From assembly GCA_011390985.1 (NCBI GenBank), contig JAABRJ010000515.1, positions 1 through 9,012 of the forward strand: a stretch of DNA of 9,012 nt. Direction: 5' to 3'. The notes below the pieces were generated by a model that saw only the letters and a program-made list of their open reading frames with translations, did no database searches and was not told the DNA's origin. How positions within the stretch are numbered: position 1 is the first letter of the stretch; each line of letters begins with the position of its first letter. Below are positions 1-7,357 of the stretch, piece by piece. Made by a program: the position numbers and the translations under genes. Source of the stretch: Desulfobacteraceae bacterium (GTDB lineage Bacteria > Desulfobacterota > Desulfobacteria > Desulfobacterales > JAABRJ01).

Positions 1-2300
1 GGCACTATCACCCGAGCAACGCCTATTTTTACACCTACGGCGATCTGCCCCTGGCCGAGCATCTGGCGTTCATCGATCGCAAGGTACTGACGCACTTTGC
101 CCGCATCGACCCTCAAACCGAGGTGATATCCCAGCCCCGCTGGCCGGCGCCGCGAACGGTGACCTGTCCCTATCCCTTCGACAAGGGCGAAGACCCGGCC
201 AAGAAGTACCAGGTCTGCCTGGCCTGGTTGACGGCCGACATTCAGGACACCTTCGAGGTGCTGGTCCTGACGCTTCTCGAGCAGATCCTGCTGGGCAACA
301 GCGCCTCCCCGCTGCGCAAAGCGCTGATCGACTCCGGCCTCGGAACGGCGTTGAGCGACGCCGCCGGTTTTGTGCCGGACCACCGCGATACGATGTTCGC
401 TGCGGGCCTCAAGGACGTTCAGCAGGCCGACGCCGACCAGGTGGCCGCCATCATCGACGGCGTGCTCCGCGGCCTGGCGCAAGACGGGGTCGACCATGAA
501 TTGGTCGAAGCCGCCATCCACCAGCTGGAATTTCACCGCAAGGAAATCACCAACACGCCCTATCCCTACGGCTTGAAGTTGATGCTGTTCTTTTCCGGCG
601 GCTGGTTTCACGGCGGCGACCCGGTGCGCGCTTTTCAGTTTGATGCCGACCTGGACAGGATCAGGGCCGCGCTCGCGGCCGAGCCATTTTTTGAAAACCG
701 CATCCGGCGCTATTTTATCGACAACCCCCACCGGGTGCTGTTCACGCTGGCGCCCGACCAGCAGATGGCCGACGCCGCGGAGGAGCGGGTGGCGGCCGAG
801 CTGGCGGCGATCAGGGCGGAACTGTCGGACCCGGAGGTGGAAAAAATCGCCGCCGATGCCGAGGCCCTGGTGCGGCTGCAGGAAGGTGTCGAAGACCTCG
901 CGGTGCTGCCGACCCTGGCCCTGACCGACATCCCCCCTTCGGTGCAGTCAGTCTACCCCTCGGCGCCGCGGGCCGGTTGCGGCGCGGTTTTTTTCGACCA
1001 GCCGACCTCGGGCATTTTTTATTTTGCCGCCGCCATCGATGCCGGCAGCGTTCCCGAGAGCCAGCTGGCGCTGGCGCCTTTTTTCTGCCATGCTTTTTCC
1101 AGGATCGGCAGCAGTCGGCGGGATTATATTGAAATGGCGCGCCGGATCGACCGCTATACCGGCGGTATCGGCCTTTCGGCCAGCGCCCGCACCCGCTTCG
1201 ATGCCGCCGGCGACTGCCTGGCCTTCATCACCTTCAACGGCAAGTGCCTGGCGCGCAACATCGACCCGATGTTCGAGATCCTCCGGGAGATGGTTGAAGC
1301 CTTTGACTTTTCGGACCAGACCCGGCTGCGCACCCTCCTGTTGGAGTACCGGGCGGGGTTGGAGTCGATGGTGGTCCAGAATGGCCACCGGCTTGCCATC
1401 AGCCTGGCCGCGCGCCATTTCAGCACCGCCGCGATGCTGAGCGAGATCTGGAGCGGGGTCCATCACCTTAAATTCATCAAGGCGGTCAGCCAGCGGCTGA
1501 CCGACGACGATTTGAACAGACTTGCCGGCGAACTGAGCGCGCTGGGGCACTTGCTGCTGAAACGGGGCCATCTGAAGATCGCCCTGGTCGGCGAATCCTC
1601 CGCCCTGGATAGGGCCGCCCCGCTGGCGGCCGGTCTCGAAAACTGCCTGCCGCCGGGAAGCGCCGCGGCGGGCTTTCGCCCGCCGGTCCTGCAACTCCCG
1701 CCCGAGCCCCCGTTTGAAGGCTGGAGCACCGCCACGGCGGTTTCCTTCGTCGCCCGGGCCTTCCAGACCGTGCGCATGAACCATCCCGACGCCCCGGCCC
1801 TGGCGGTGATCGCCAAACTGCTGCGCTCGCTTTTTCTGCACCGCGAAATCCGTGAAAAAGGCGGGGCCTACGGCGGCTTTGCGCTCTACGGGGCCGAAGA
1901 CGGTCTCTTCTGCCTGGGTTCCTACCGCGACCCGCACGTGGTCAGCACCCTCAGGGTTTACGAGGCCGCCGCGGGCTTCATCCGCTCCGGCAGTTACACC
2001 GACGAGGATATCAAGGAGGCCGTGCTGCAGATCTGTTCGGAAATCGACAAGCCGGACCCGCCGGGTCCTGCGGCCCGCAAAGCCTTTTACCGGGGCATCA
2101 TCGGACTGCGCGATGCGGCCCGCGAGGATTACAAAACCCGTCTGCTGGCGATTTCCCGCGACCAGGTGCGATCGGCCGCCGAAACATATTTCAGCGCCAC
2201 CGGCAAGCCGCCGGCGGTGGCCGTGATCTCAGGCGAAGATAAACTCAAGGCCGCCAATGAAACCCTTGGAACGCAGTCGTTGACCCTTCACCGGATTTAA
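1..2300 (+). CDS. M16C metallopeptidase, presequence protease (PreP)-like, 5' partial
   Basis: Zinc-dependent oligopeptidase of the pitrilysin/insulinase family, PreP subgroup, which degrades short unstructured peptides inside a closed chamber. The gene enters from the left; reading starts at base 3 and gives 765 visible residues ending in TAA. The first visible residues contain HYHPSNAYFYTYGD, a stretch typical of PreP at the end of its first M16 domain. The catalytic HxxEH motif, which lies earlier in this family, is therefore outside the window. The middle third matches the position of the M16C-associated helical domain. Near the C-terminus, REKGGAYGG (Arg at 1851-1853, Tyr at 1869-1871) is the Arg/Tyr pair that the last domain contributes to the active site. 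PreP proteins are roughly 970-1000 residues, so about 200 are missing to the left. The GTG at 123 is internal and not the start. No frameshift is seen. Confidence 0.93.
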   Translation, partial: HYHPSNAYFYTYGDLPLAEHLAFIDRKVLTHFARIDPQTEVISQPRWPAPRTVTCPYPFDKGEDPAKKYQVCLAWLTADIQDTFEVLVLTLLEQILLGNSASPLRKALIDSGLGTALSDAAGFVPDHRDTMFAAGLKDVQQADADQVAAIIDGVLRGLAQDGVDHELVEAAIHQLEFHRKEITNTPYPYGLKLMLFFSGGWFHGGDPVRAFQFDADLDRIRAALAAEPFFENRIRRYFIDNPHRVLFTLAPDQQMADAAEERVAAELAAIRAELSDPEVEKIAADAEALVRLQEGVEDLAVLPTLALTDIPPSVQSVYPSAPRAGCGAVFFDQPTSGIFYFAAAIDAGSVPESQLALAPFFCHAFSRIGSSRRDYIEMARRIDRYTGGIGLSASARTRFDAAGDCLAFITFNGKCLARNIDPMFEILREMVEAFDFSDQTRLRTLLLEYRAGLESMVVQNGHRLAISLAARHFSTAAMLSEIWSGVHHLKFIKAVSQRLTDDDLNRLAGELSALGHLLLKRGHLKIALVGESSALDRAAPLAAGLENCLPPGSAAAGFRPPVLQLPPEPPFEGWSTATAVSFVARAFQTVRMNHPDAPALAVIAKLLRSLFLHREIREKGGAYGGFALYGAEDGLFCLGSYRDPHVVSTLRVYEAAAGFIRSGSYTDEDIKEAVLQICSEIDKPDPPGPAARKAFYRGIIGLRDAAREDYKTRLLAISRDQVRSAAETYFSATGKPPAVAVISGEDKLKAANETLGTQSLTLHRI

Positions 2301-2381
2301 CCCCCGACCGGCGCGCCAAACCGGCCCCCAACCCAACTGCGGCGGCGGTTGCTGCCCGGTTTCGCGCGCATCATGGCCATC

Positions 2382-3311
2382 ATGCGAATTGCCGTAATCG
2401 GCGCCGGTGCCATGGGATCGCTTTTCGGGTCCCGGCTGGCGGCGGTCGCCCCCGTGGTGCTGGTAAATCACCGCAAAGCCCATAGCGACGCCATCAACGC
2501 CGAGGGGTTGGTGGTGGAGGGGCTGGACGGCTCCCGTCGGGTCCACCGGCTGGCGGCCGTCAGCGATCCCCAAACGCTCTCCGGACCGTTTGATCTGGCG
2601 ATCATCTTTACCAAGTCCGGTCAGACGCGGGCGGCTGCCGCGACGGCCGACCGGCTCCTGGCGCCGGCGGGGGTTGCCCTGAGCCTGCAAAACGGTCTGG
2701 GCAACCGCGAGGTGCTGGCCGAGGTACTCGGCGCCGGCCGGGCGCTGGTGGGGGTCACGGCCCAGGGGGCGACCCTTGTGGGACCCGGCTGCGTGCGCCA
2801 TGCCGGTGACGGGCCCACCTGGATTGCCCGCCTGGGTCCCGATGACCGGGTTGCTGCGGCTGTCTGCAGCCTTTTCAACGCCGCCGGAATTCAGACCGAA
2901 CTGGCCGACGATCCCGATCGCCTGGTGTGGGGCAAGCTGATCGTCAATGTCGGGATCAACGCGCTGGCGGCGCTCTTGCGGGTCCCCAATGGGGTGCTGG
3001 CGGCGGAACCGGCCTGTGAACGCCTCATGGCCCAAGCCGTGGCCGAGGCGGTGGCGGTGGCCCATGCCCGGGGCATCGACCTGCCGTACCCGGACCCGCT
3101 GGCCCATGTGCGGGCCGTGTGTCGGCGAACCGCCGAAAACCGTGCTAGCATGCTCCAGGACGTCCTCAGAGGCGCCCCCACGGAGGTGGCCGTCATCAAT
3201 GGGGCAATTGTCCGCCTGGCATCCGAAGTGGGGCTTGCGGTGCCCTGCAATACCTTTCTGACCACCCTGATCGCAGCCCTGGAAGCGACAGCCGCTTTCC
3301 GCTGCAGCTGA
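2382..3311 (+). CDS. panE: 2-dehydropantoate 2-reductase (ketopantoate reductase)
   Basis: NADPH-dependent cytoplasmic enzyme that reduces 2-dehydropantoate (ketopantoate) to pantoate for coenzyme A synthesis. The product is 309 residues, normal for the family. It begins with a Rossmann fold carrying GAGAMG at residues 7-12, then QNGLGN at 103-108. The C-terminal helical domain has the catalytic lysine (K185 in WGKLIVN) and the SMLQD...TEV segment at 256-269 with the conserved glutamate E268. ATG at 2382 is chosen because it places the beta strand RIAVIGAG directly at the N-terminus, as in homologues; ATG 2373 and TTG 2349 are in frame but would add atypical residues. No good Shine-Dalgarno precedes any of them. 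It lies 34 bp before panB, whose product supplies its substrate, so the two are probably an operon. The symbol rests on pathway context; the family also contains related 2-ketoacid reductases. Confidence 0.92.
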   Translation: MRIAVIGAGAMGSLFGSRLAAVAPVVLVNHRKAHSDAINAEGLVVEGLDGSRRVHRLAAVSDPQTLSGPFDLAIIFTKSGQTRAAAATADRLLAPAGVALSLQNGLGNREVLAEVLGAGRALVGVTAQGATLVGPGCVRHAGDGPTWIARLGPDDRVAAAVCSLFNAAGIQTELADDPDRLVWGKLIVNVGINALAALLRVPNGVLAAEPACERLMAQAVAEAVAVAHARGIDLPYPDPLAHVRAVCRRTAENRASMLQDVLRGAPTEVAVINGAIVRLASEVGLAVPCNTFLTTLIAALEATAAFRCS

Positions 3312-3333
3312 TTTGCACCGTGCTGACCGCACG

Positions 3334-3338
3334 AGGAG
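3334..3338 (+). promoter_or_regulatory. Ribosome binding site of panB
   Basis: AGGAG lies 7 nt before ATG 3346. It decides the panB start: the frame is open back to a TTG at 3313, but that codon lacks such a site and would add residues unlike the family. Confidence 0.8.
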
Positions 3339-3345
3339 AAATACG

Positions 3346-4185
3346 ATGGCAGACGTCAAGGTGACCGTTCCGGAGATCCAGGCGCGTAAGCAGGGCGGCG
3401 AAAAGATCACCGTGCTGACCGCCTACGACTACCCCTGGGCCCTGCTGGTGGACCGGGCGGGGATTGATATGGTCCTGGTCGGGGATTCGCTGGGGATGGT
3501 GGTGCTCGGGTATCCGGACACCGTTTCGGTCAGCATGGACGAGATGGTGCACCATCTCAAGGCGGTGTCCCGGGCGGTCGTGCGGGCCCTGGTGGTTGTG
3601 GATATGCCTTTTGGATCCTACAACGTGTCCGTCGAAAAGGCTATTGAAAACGCCAACCGCCTGATGAAAGAAGGCCGGGCGGATGCCGTCAAGCTGGAAG
3701 GGGGCTGCCCGATGGCCGAGACGGTGGCGGCCCTGGTCAGGGCCGGCATCCCGGTCCAGGGGCACATCGGTCTGACGCCCCAGACCGCCTCGGCCCTGGG
3801 CGGTTTCAAAGTGCAGGGTCAGAGCGCCGAGGCGGCCCGCAGCCTGATTGCCGATGCCCGGGCACTGGCGGCCGCCGGCTGCTTCAGCATCGTGCTGGAG
3901 GCCATTCCCGCACCGATTGCGCGCTTGATCACCGAGGCCGTGGCCGTTCCGACGATCGGTATCGGGGCCGGAGGCGATTGTGACGGCCAGGTGCTCGTGA
4001 TCCATGATATGCTGGGGCTCTTCGATCGATTCACACCGAAATTCGTCAAGCAGTATGCCCGCATCAGCGAGACCGTAGCCGAGGCCATCGAGGCCTACAA
4101 AAGGGATGTTCAGGCCGGCTGTTTTCCCGAGGCGTGCCACAGCTTCAGCATGAAATCCGACGAACTCGACAAGCTGCTGCCGTAA
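3346..4185 (+). CDS. panB: 3-methyl-2-oxobutanoate hydroxymethyltransferase
   Basis: First committed step of pantothenate synthesis: transfers a hydroxymethyl group from 5,10-methylenetetrahydrofolate to 2-oxoisovalerate, giving ketopantoate. The product is 279 residues; E. coli PanB is 264. It is a TIM-barrel enzyme with all expected residues visible: the magnesium ligands D47 (in LVGDSLG), D86 (in VVDMPFGSY) and E118 (in KLEGG), and the catalytic glutamate E185 (in IVLEAIP). The substrate-binding segments HIGLTPQ (140-146) and PTIGIGAG (202-209) are also intact. Start ATG 3346 follows an AGGAG ribosome binding site. The gene follows panE closely and is followed by a strong hairpin. panC and panD are not in the window. 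Confidence 0.97.
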   Translation: MADVKVTVPEIQARKQGGEKITVLTAYDYPWALLVDRAGIDMVLVGDSLGMVVLGYPDTVSVSMDEMVHHLKAVSRAVVRALVVVDMPFGSYNVSVEKAIENANRLMKEGRADAVKLEGGCPMAETVAALVRAGIPVQGHIGLTPQTASALGGFKVQGQSAEAARSLIADARALAAAGCFSIVLEAIPAPIARLITEAVAVPTIGIGAGGDCDGQVLVIHDMLGLFDRFTPKFVKQYARISETVAEAIEAYKRDVQAGCFPEACHSFSMKSDELDKLLP

Positions 4186-4218
4186 GCGGGTTGCATCGCC
4201 GTCATCGGGTGCCGAACG

Positions 4219-4263
4219 CCAACGGGCCCCCGCGGTGGCCTGCACCGCGTCGGGGCCCGTTGG
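4219..4263. terminator. Long GC-rich hairpin between convergent panB and PilZ genes
   Basis: Twelve outer base pairs (4219-4230 with 4252-4263) and seven inner pairs (4231-4237 with 4243-4249) are separated by a 2-nt bulge (4250-4251), with a 5-nt loop. It starts 33 bp after the panB stop and ends 49 bp before the end of the PilZ gene, where a shared bidirectional terminator is expected. Neither strand has a T-tract after the stem, so it is not a classic intrinsic terminator; it may instead protect 3' ends or work with Rho. Confidence 0.55.
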
Positions 4264-4312
4264 GTTCTGAAACTCCTGGCGGATCGTTGCCGGCTTCAGC
4301 CCAGGTTTCGCT

Positions 4313-4801
4313 TCAGGACGCGTTCAGGAGGTAAAAGCCGAGTGCATTTTCATAAAAATTGTTCGAAATAAATTCGGTTCCGATGAACTGGCGGTTGACG
4401 GTTTTTACCACCACTTCTTTTTTGAGGTGCGACTTCGTCTGATCATTCAGTTGAAATTCCACCAGGAGTTTTTCGCCCACCTGAAAGTTGCCCTGCGCAC
4501 CGGAAACCAGTTGCAGCTTCAACCCGTTGCGGGACACATCGATGACGTTCATGGGACCGTGGTCGATCTGTTTGCCGCCCGTCAGATGGGTGTAGACCCC
4601 GGGTAGACCGGCCGGTTTGCGGTAGTGCCGGCGCCGTTCGAGCAATACGGCATAGGCGTGTCCGCAGGTGCAGCGGCACTTGACCTGGACCGGCCGGGGG
4701 GCCTTGATGTAGTGCGACACGTCCACGGTTTTGGAGCGCTGGCACTGCGGGCAGACAAAGGTCGCACTGTCGTCTTTGTTGATATAGACTTTTTCGTTCA
4801 T
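4313..4801 (-). CDS. PilZ-domain protein with cysteine-rich (zinc-ribbon-like) N-terminus
   Basis: Probable cyclic di-GMP receptor of 162 residues. The N-terminal 50 residues contain CPQC (17-20) and CRCTCGH (42-48), five cysteines spaced like a small zinc ribbon. The PilZ domain follows: the arginine motif R57-x3-R61 (RRHYR) and D88-x-S90-x2-G93 (IDVSRNG) are the two classic c-di-GMP-binding motifs, followed by beta strands to residue 160. No signal peptide or membrane segment is seen, so it should be cytoplasmic. Start ATG at 4799-4801 is preceded by GAGGTG (4807-4812 on the complement) with 5-nt spacing. A near-consensus sigma-54 promoter lies upstream, suggesting control by an enhancer-binding regulator. 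Its target is unknown; in this group such proteins often act on motility, surface polysaccharide or gene expression. Confidence 0.88.
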   Translation of the reverse strand: MNEKVYINKDDSATFVCPQCQRSKTVDVSHYIKAPRPVQVKCRCTCGHAYAVLLERRRHYRKPAGLPGVYTHLTGGKQIDHGPMNVIDVSRNGLKLQLVSGAQGNFQVGEKLLVEFQLNDQTKSHLKKEVVVKTVNRQFIGTEFISNNFYENALGFYLLNAS

Positions 4802-4874
4802 GGTCTCACCTCGTTATCCGCTGTGACTTTCAGCCAGGTATTGGCACCCTTCGAAAAACCGTTACCTGCAGCTT

Positions 4875-4892
4875 AAGCCAGAACCGTGCCAG
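4875..4892 (-). promoter_or_regulatory. Sigma-54 (RpoN) promoter of the PilZ gene
   Basis: On the minus strand the sequence is CTGGCACGGTTCTGGCTT. Compared with the consensus YTGGCACGRNNNTTGCW it has a single mismatch (TTGC is TGGC here), and the GG and GC pairs are exactly 10 nt apart as required. Expected transcription start is near 4866, giving a leader of about 65 nt before the PilZ ATG at 4801. Predicted from sequence only. Confidence 0.7.
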
Positions 4893-4923
4893 CGCTAAAA
4901 ATAATCAAAAATGCATTAAAATT

Positions 4924-4936
4924 CAATTGGTTGATT
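4924..4936 (-). promoter_or_regulatory. IHF-type binding site upstream of the sigma-54 promoter
   Basis: The minus strand reads AATCAACCAATTG, an exact match to the IHF core WATCAANNNNTTR. It is centred about 64 bp upstream of the expected start, inside an AT-rich run (about 4895-4937), which is where IHF usually bends DNA between an activator site and a sigma-54 promoter. Confidence 0.5.
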
Positions 4937-5043
4937 GTTACGGGGAGGACGATGAGTAGCCGGTTTCCCAGTTTTTGGCGGCGGAGCGGGGTAATTGAGA
5001 AATTTTTTTCATAATGCGTGGGGAAGGCCAACAGCCGATGAGG

Positions 5044-6063
5044 TCAGTCCTGCGGTCCGGTCTGAGAGGCGGCATAGCCGTCAGGGTGGGACGCATGCCA
5101 TTTCCAGGCGGTTTCAATGATGGCCTCCAGGGTGGGATAGGCAGGCTGCCAACCCAGTTCCCTTGAAATGCGGTCGGCCGCCGCCACCAGGACGGCCGGG
5201 TCCCCCGCCCGACGGTCGGCGGTTTCAAACGCGACCGCTCGCCCCGTGACCTTTTCGGCGGTCCGGATGACCTCCATGACCGAGAACCCCTTGCCGTTGC
5301 CCAGGTTGAAGGCCGCGCTGGCGCCCCCGGCAGAGAGGTAGTCGGCTGCCAGCAGGTGAGCCCGGGCCAGGTCGGACACATGGATGTAATCCCGCACACA
5401 GGTGCCGTCCGGGGTGGGGTAGTCGGTTCCGAATACCTTCAGACGGGCTCCGCTTTTGGCGCCCCCCAGGACGGCTTTGAGCACCAGCGGGATCAGGTGG
5501 GTTTCGCAGCGGTGATCCTCCCCCATCCGGCCGTCGGGGCTGGCGCCGGCCGCATTGAAGTAGCGCAGCGCAACGGACTGCAGGTCGCCGGCCGCGGCGG
5601 CGTCCCGGAGGATTTCCTCCACCATCAGTTTGGAGCGGCCGTATGGGTTGATGGGCCTGGCCGGATGGGTTTCATCGATCGGAATGCGTTCGGGGGTGCC
5701 GAAGATGGCGGCGCTGGAGGAAAAGATAAAGCGCGCAACGCCGGCGTTCTTCATGGCCGCGAGCAGGTTGAGGGTGTTGGCGACGTTGTTGCGGTAGTAA
5801 GTCAGCGGCGCCTGCACCGATTCTGCCACCGAGGCCAGGGCGGCAAAGTGCATGACCGCGTCGAAGCGCCGGTCGCTGAAAAGCCTTTGCAGGAGCCCGC
5901 CATCGGCCAGGTCGCCCGTTACCAGCGGAATCCGCGGATCCAGCGCCGCCCGGTGCCCCAGCGACAGATTGTCCAGCACCGTCGGGCGGTAGCCCTCCGC
6001 CAGCAGCATGCGACTGACAAAGCTGCCGATATAACCGGCGCCGCCGACCACCAGAATTTCCAT
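5044..6063 (-). CDS. galE: UDP-glucose 4-epimerase
   Basis: Cytoplasmic NAD-dependent epimerase interconverting UDP-glucose and UDP-galactose, for galactose use and surface polysaccharide precursors. The product is 339 residues, the usual length. It is an extended short-chain dehydrogenase: GGAGYIGS at 7-14 binds NAD, followed by DNLSLGH (31-37), FAALASV (73-79), the SSS segment at 115-117 (S117 aligns with the catalytic serine) and catalytic Y141-x3-K145 in PYGRSK. RYFNAAG (168-173) and VRDYIHVSDLA (223-233) are further family signatures. L292 lies where E. coli has the substrate-gating Tyr299, so specificity for UDP-GlcNAc cannot be excluded. ATG at 6063 is chosen over the in-frame 6096 because it places the NAD-binding strand at the N-terminus and has AAAGG 7 nt upstream. 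It lies 140 bp after the NUDIX gene on the same strand. Confidence 0.95.
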   Translation of the reverse strand: MEILVVGGAGYIGSFVSRMLLAEGYRPTVLDNLSLGHRAALDPRIPLVTGDLADGGLLQRLFSDRRFDAVMHFAALASVAESVQAPLTYYRNNVANTLNLLAAMKNAGVARFIFSSSAAIFGTPERIPIDETHPARPINPYGRSKLMVEEILRDAAAAGDLQSVALRYFNAAGASPDGRMGEDHRCETHLIPLVLKAVLGGAKSGARLKVFGTDYPTPDGTCVRDYIHVSDLARAHLLAADYLSAGGASAAFNLGNGKGFSVMEVIRTAEKVTGRAVAFETADRRAGDPAVLVAAADRISRELGWQPAYPTLEAIIETAWKWHASHPDGYAASQTGPQD

Positions 6064-6126
6064 GGGGTTACCTTTCTGATCTTTGGGTACAGCCACGCAG
6101 GGCGGTCATCTTCGATCGCCCATCCT

Positions 6127-6157
6127 GGTCTGAAGGGGCGGATGCGCCTTGCAGACC
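6127..6157 (-). other. Imperfect stem-loop in the leader between the NUDIX gene and galE
   Basis: GGTCTG (6127-6132) pairs with CAGACC (6152-6157), and AAGG with CCTT inside it, with a one-base bulge. No T-tract follows on either strand, so it is probably not a terminator. It may be a leader structure or chance. Confidence 0.25.
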
Positions 6158-6203
6158 CTCCAAAATCCGGTGCAATCCCCCGGCAGGTTTTTTTACGGCA
6201 CTC

Positions 6204-6779
6204 CTAAAGCCGGCCGAAACGCCCAAACTGGTCCAGGACCAGCCACGCCTTGGCATCGAATTTCAAACCCGGCTGACGGCAGAGCCGCTCGGCATCAGCC
6301 GGGGTCACCAGCAGGACCTCAATCAGCTCGGTCCCCTGATTTTCGGCTGTGGAGGGCGTCCCCTCGCATTCGACGTATACCATCGCCACCGATTCATCCG
6401 TCAGGCCGGCCGAAGAATACACCGGGGGGCCGGAGCGCACGATCCGGGTCAGCTGCAGCCCGGTTTCTTCCTTCAGCTCCCGCTCGACGGCGGCTGCCAC
6501 GCTCTCGCCCGGATCCACCAGGCCGGCCGGAAACCCGTATTCAAAGCCGGCCAGCGGCACCCGGTATTCCCGGGTGATCACGACCTTCTGCGACGGCGAG
6601 TGAAAAGGGACGATGACAACTGCATCCGGGCGGTCGAAACCGCCGCCGGTGCACTTGGGCACCGCCTTGCGGGAGGCCAGCAGCCAGGAGCGGGAGGTGC
6701 CGGTGTGGTCTTCGTAGCTCACCTCGAAGAGGTTGAGCCAGCGGGTTTCGGAAATTTTTCGGTGGTGACGGATTTTCAT
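6204..6779 (-). CDS. NUDIX hydrolase, ADP-ribose pyrophosphatase-like
   Basis: Predicted cytoplasmic Mg-dependent hydrolase cleaving nucleoside diphosphates linked to another group, most likely ADP-ribose or a nucleotide sugar. The product is 191 residues. An N-terminal beta-rich part (to about 75) is followed by EYRVPLAGFEYGFPAG and a complete NUDIX box at 86-108: G86, E92, R100, E101, E104, E105 and G107 fit GX5EX7REUXEEXGU with no deviation. YSSAGLTDE (121-129) after the box resembles the substrate-binding region of ADP-ribose pyrophosphatases. ATG at 6779 is preferred to the in-frame GTG at 6812, which would add eleven residues rich in proline. A weak AGGT lies 6 nt upstream. It is oriented with galE and may be cotranscribed with it. 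The exact substrate cannot be read from sequence. Confidence 0.9.
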   Translation of the reverse strand: MKIRHHRKISETRWLNLFEVSYEDHTGTSRSWLLASRKAVPKCTGGGFDRPDAVVIVPFHSPSQKVVITREYRVPLAGFEYGFPAGLVDPGESVAAAVERELKEETGLQLTRIVRSGPPVYSSAGLTDESVAMVYVECEGTPSTAENQGTELIEVLLVTPADAERLCRQPGLKFDAKAWLVLDQFGRFGRL

Positions 6780-7291
6780 CGCGAACCTGAGTTCAGGTGG
6801 GGGCGTTGGCACACAGGGGGCGCATCCACGGATACCGTCGTCGCAACTTGCGCTCCGGGCGGCGCAAGGCTTGCCGCTGCGGCTGTGGCTCTCTTATCGG
6901 CTGTCGGGGCCCGCATATCAAGACCCGGATATCCGGTATCGCAAAGCAAAAACCACCCGCCTGAGGGCGTGGCAAGACGTGACCGCTTGTGTCGCTCCCG
7001 GAGGGTAATGGCCGGAAAGCCCGGCCACGGGTTTTCTTGCGATGAGTTGTCGCCGCAAAATCAAAGATTGGGGGAAGCAGTGCGCCGGTTTGGTAGACTA
7101 CCACAGACGATACGGCATTGTCAGTACCCGATCGTGTCGATTCCGAAATATCGCATGGGGATCCTCTTCGGAGCCCTGACGGAGGCGATTGAAGCAGGTA
7201 GGCACGCGACCTGCGGATTTGGAGGCTGCGGATTGTCGGGGCTGGAATTTCAGTTCGACCGGGGGCCGCACAGGCTTTTGGCGGTCTGGCC
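6780..7291. other. About 510 bp with no convincing gene
   Basis: Between the NUDIX start and the terminator of the cytochrome gene, open frames exist on both strands (for example 6793-7293 minus), but their products are compositionally odd, match no family I recognise and lack good ribosome binding sites. The only structured part is the palindromic element at 6938-7043. A promoter for the NUDIX gene should lie here, but I see no strong match. Confidence 0.5.
6938..7043. repeat. Structured palindromic element with terminal inverted repeats
   Basis: Ends are ATCGCAA (6938-6944) and TTGCGAT (7037-7043), continued by AAAACC (6949-6954) with GGTTTT (7030-7035). Inside are hairpins at 6953-6972 (stem CGCC/GGCG plus CCA/TGG, loop CTCA on the minus strand) and 7009-7027 (TGGCCGG with CCGGCCA, 5-nt loop). 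Each hairpin is followed by a T-rich run when read outward: minus strand TTTTTGCTTT after the first, plus strand TTTTCTT after the second. The whole folds as a multibranched structure. It could be an intergenic palindromic repeat, a small structured RNA or a bidirectional terminator. I recognise no named family. Confidence 0.5.
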
Positions 7292-7330
7292 AAAAAACGG
7301 CCACCGGGCTTTTGCAGTGCCCGGTGGCCG
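7292..7330 (-). terminator. Intrinsic terminator of the multiheme cytochrome gene
   Basis: A perfect 12-bp stem (7298-7309 with 7319-7330, CGGCCACCGGGC and its complement) and a 9-nt loop are followed on the minus strand by six T (7292-7297). It begins 27 bp after the cytochrome stop codon. Confidence 0.92.
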
Positions 7331-7357
7331 GGTGTTGGGGAAGCGGAAGAGCGCCGC

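Noticed and set aside
948..1937. Long minus-strand ORF (329 codons) opposite the peptidase gene
   Set aside because: Antisense shadow of a well-supported M16C gene; low-complexity Gly/Arg/Gln-rich product.
2318..2362. Inverted repeat AAACCGG/CCGGTTT between the peptidase and panE as a terminator
   Set aside because: Only 7 bp with a 31-nt loop and no T-tract; too weak.
4952..5014. A 20-codon plus-strand ORF preceded by GGGGAGG
   Set aside because: The ribosome-site-like run is only 3 nt from the ATG, the peptide (MSSRFPSFWRRS...) resembles nothing known, and the ORF lies in the probable regulatory region of the PilZ gene.
6925..6936. Perfect 12-bp palindrome CCGGATATCCGG as an operator
   Set aside because: About two such palindromes are expected by chance in 9 kb, and it has no clear promoter beside it.
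7095..7124. Possible minus-strand sigma-70 promoter (CTGACA, 18 nt, TAGTCT)
   Set aside because: The -10 box matches only three of six positions, and such a match is expected by chance.
6793..7293. Minus-strand ORF of 166 codons before the NUDIX gene
   Set aside because: Arg/Pro-rich product without recognisable domain, and it runs through the palindromic element and overlaps the leader of the NUDIX gene.
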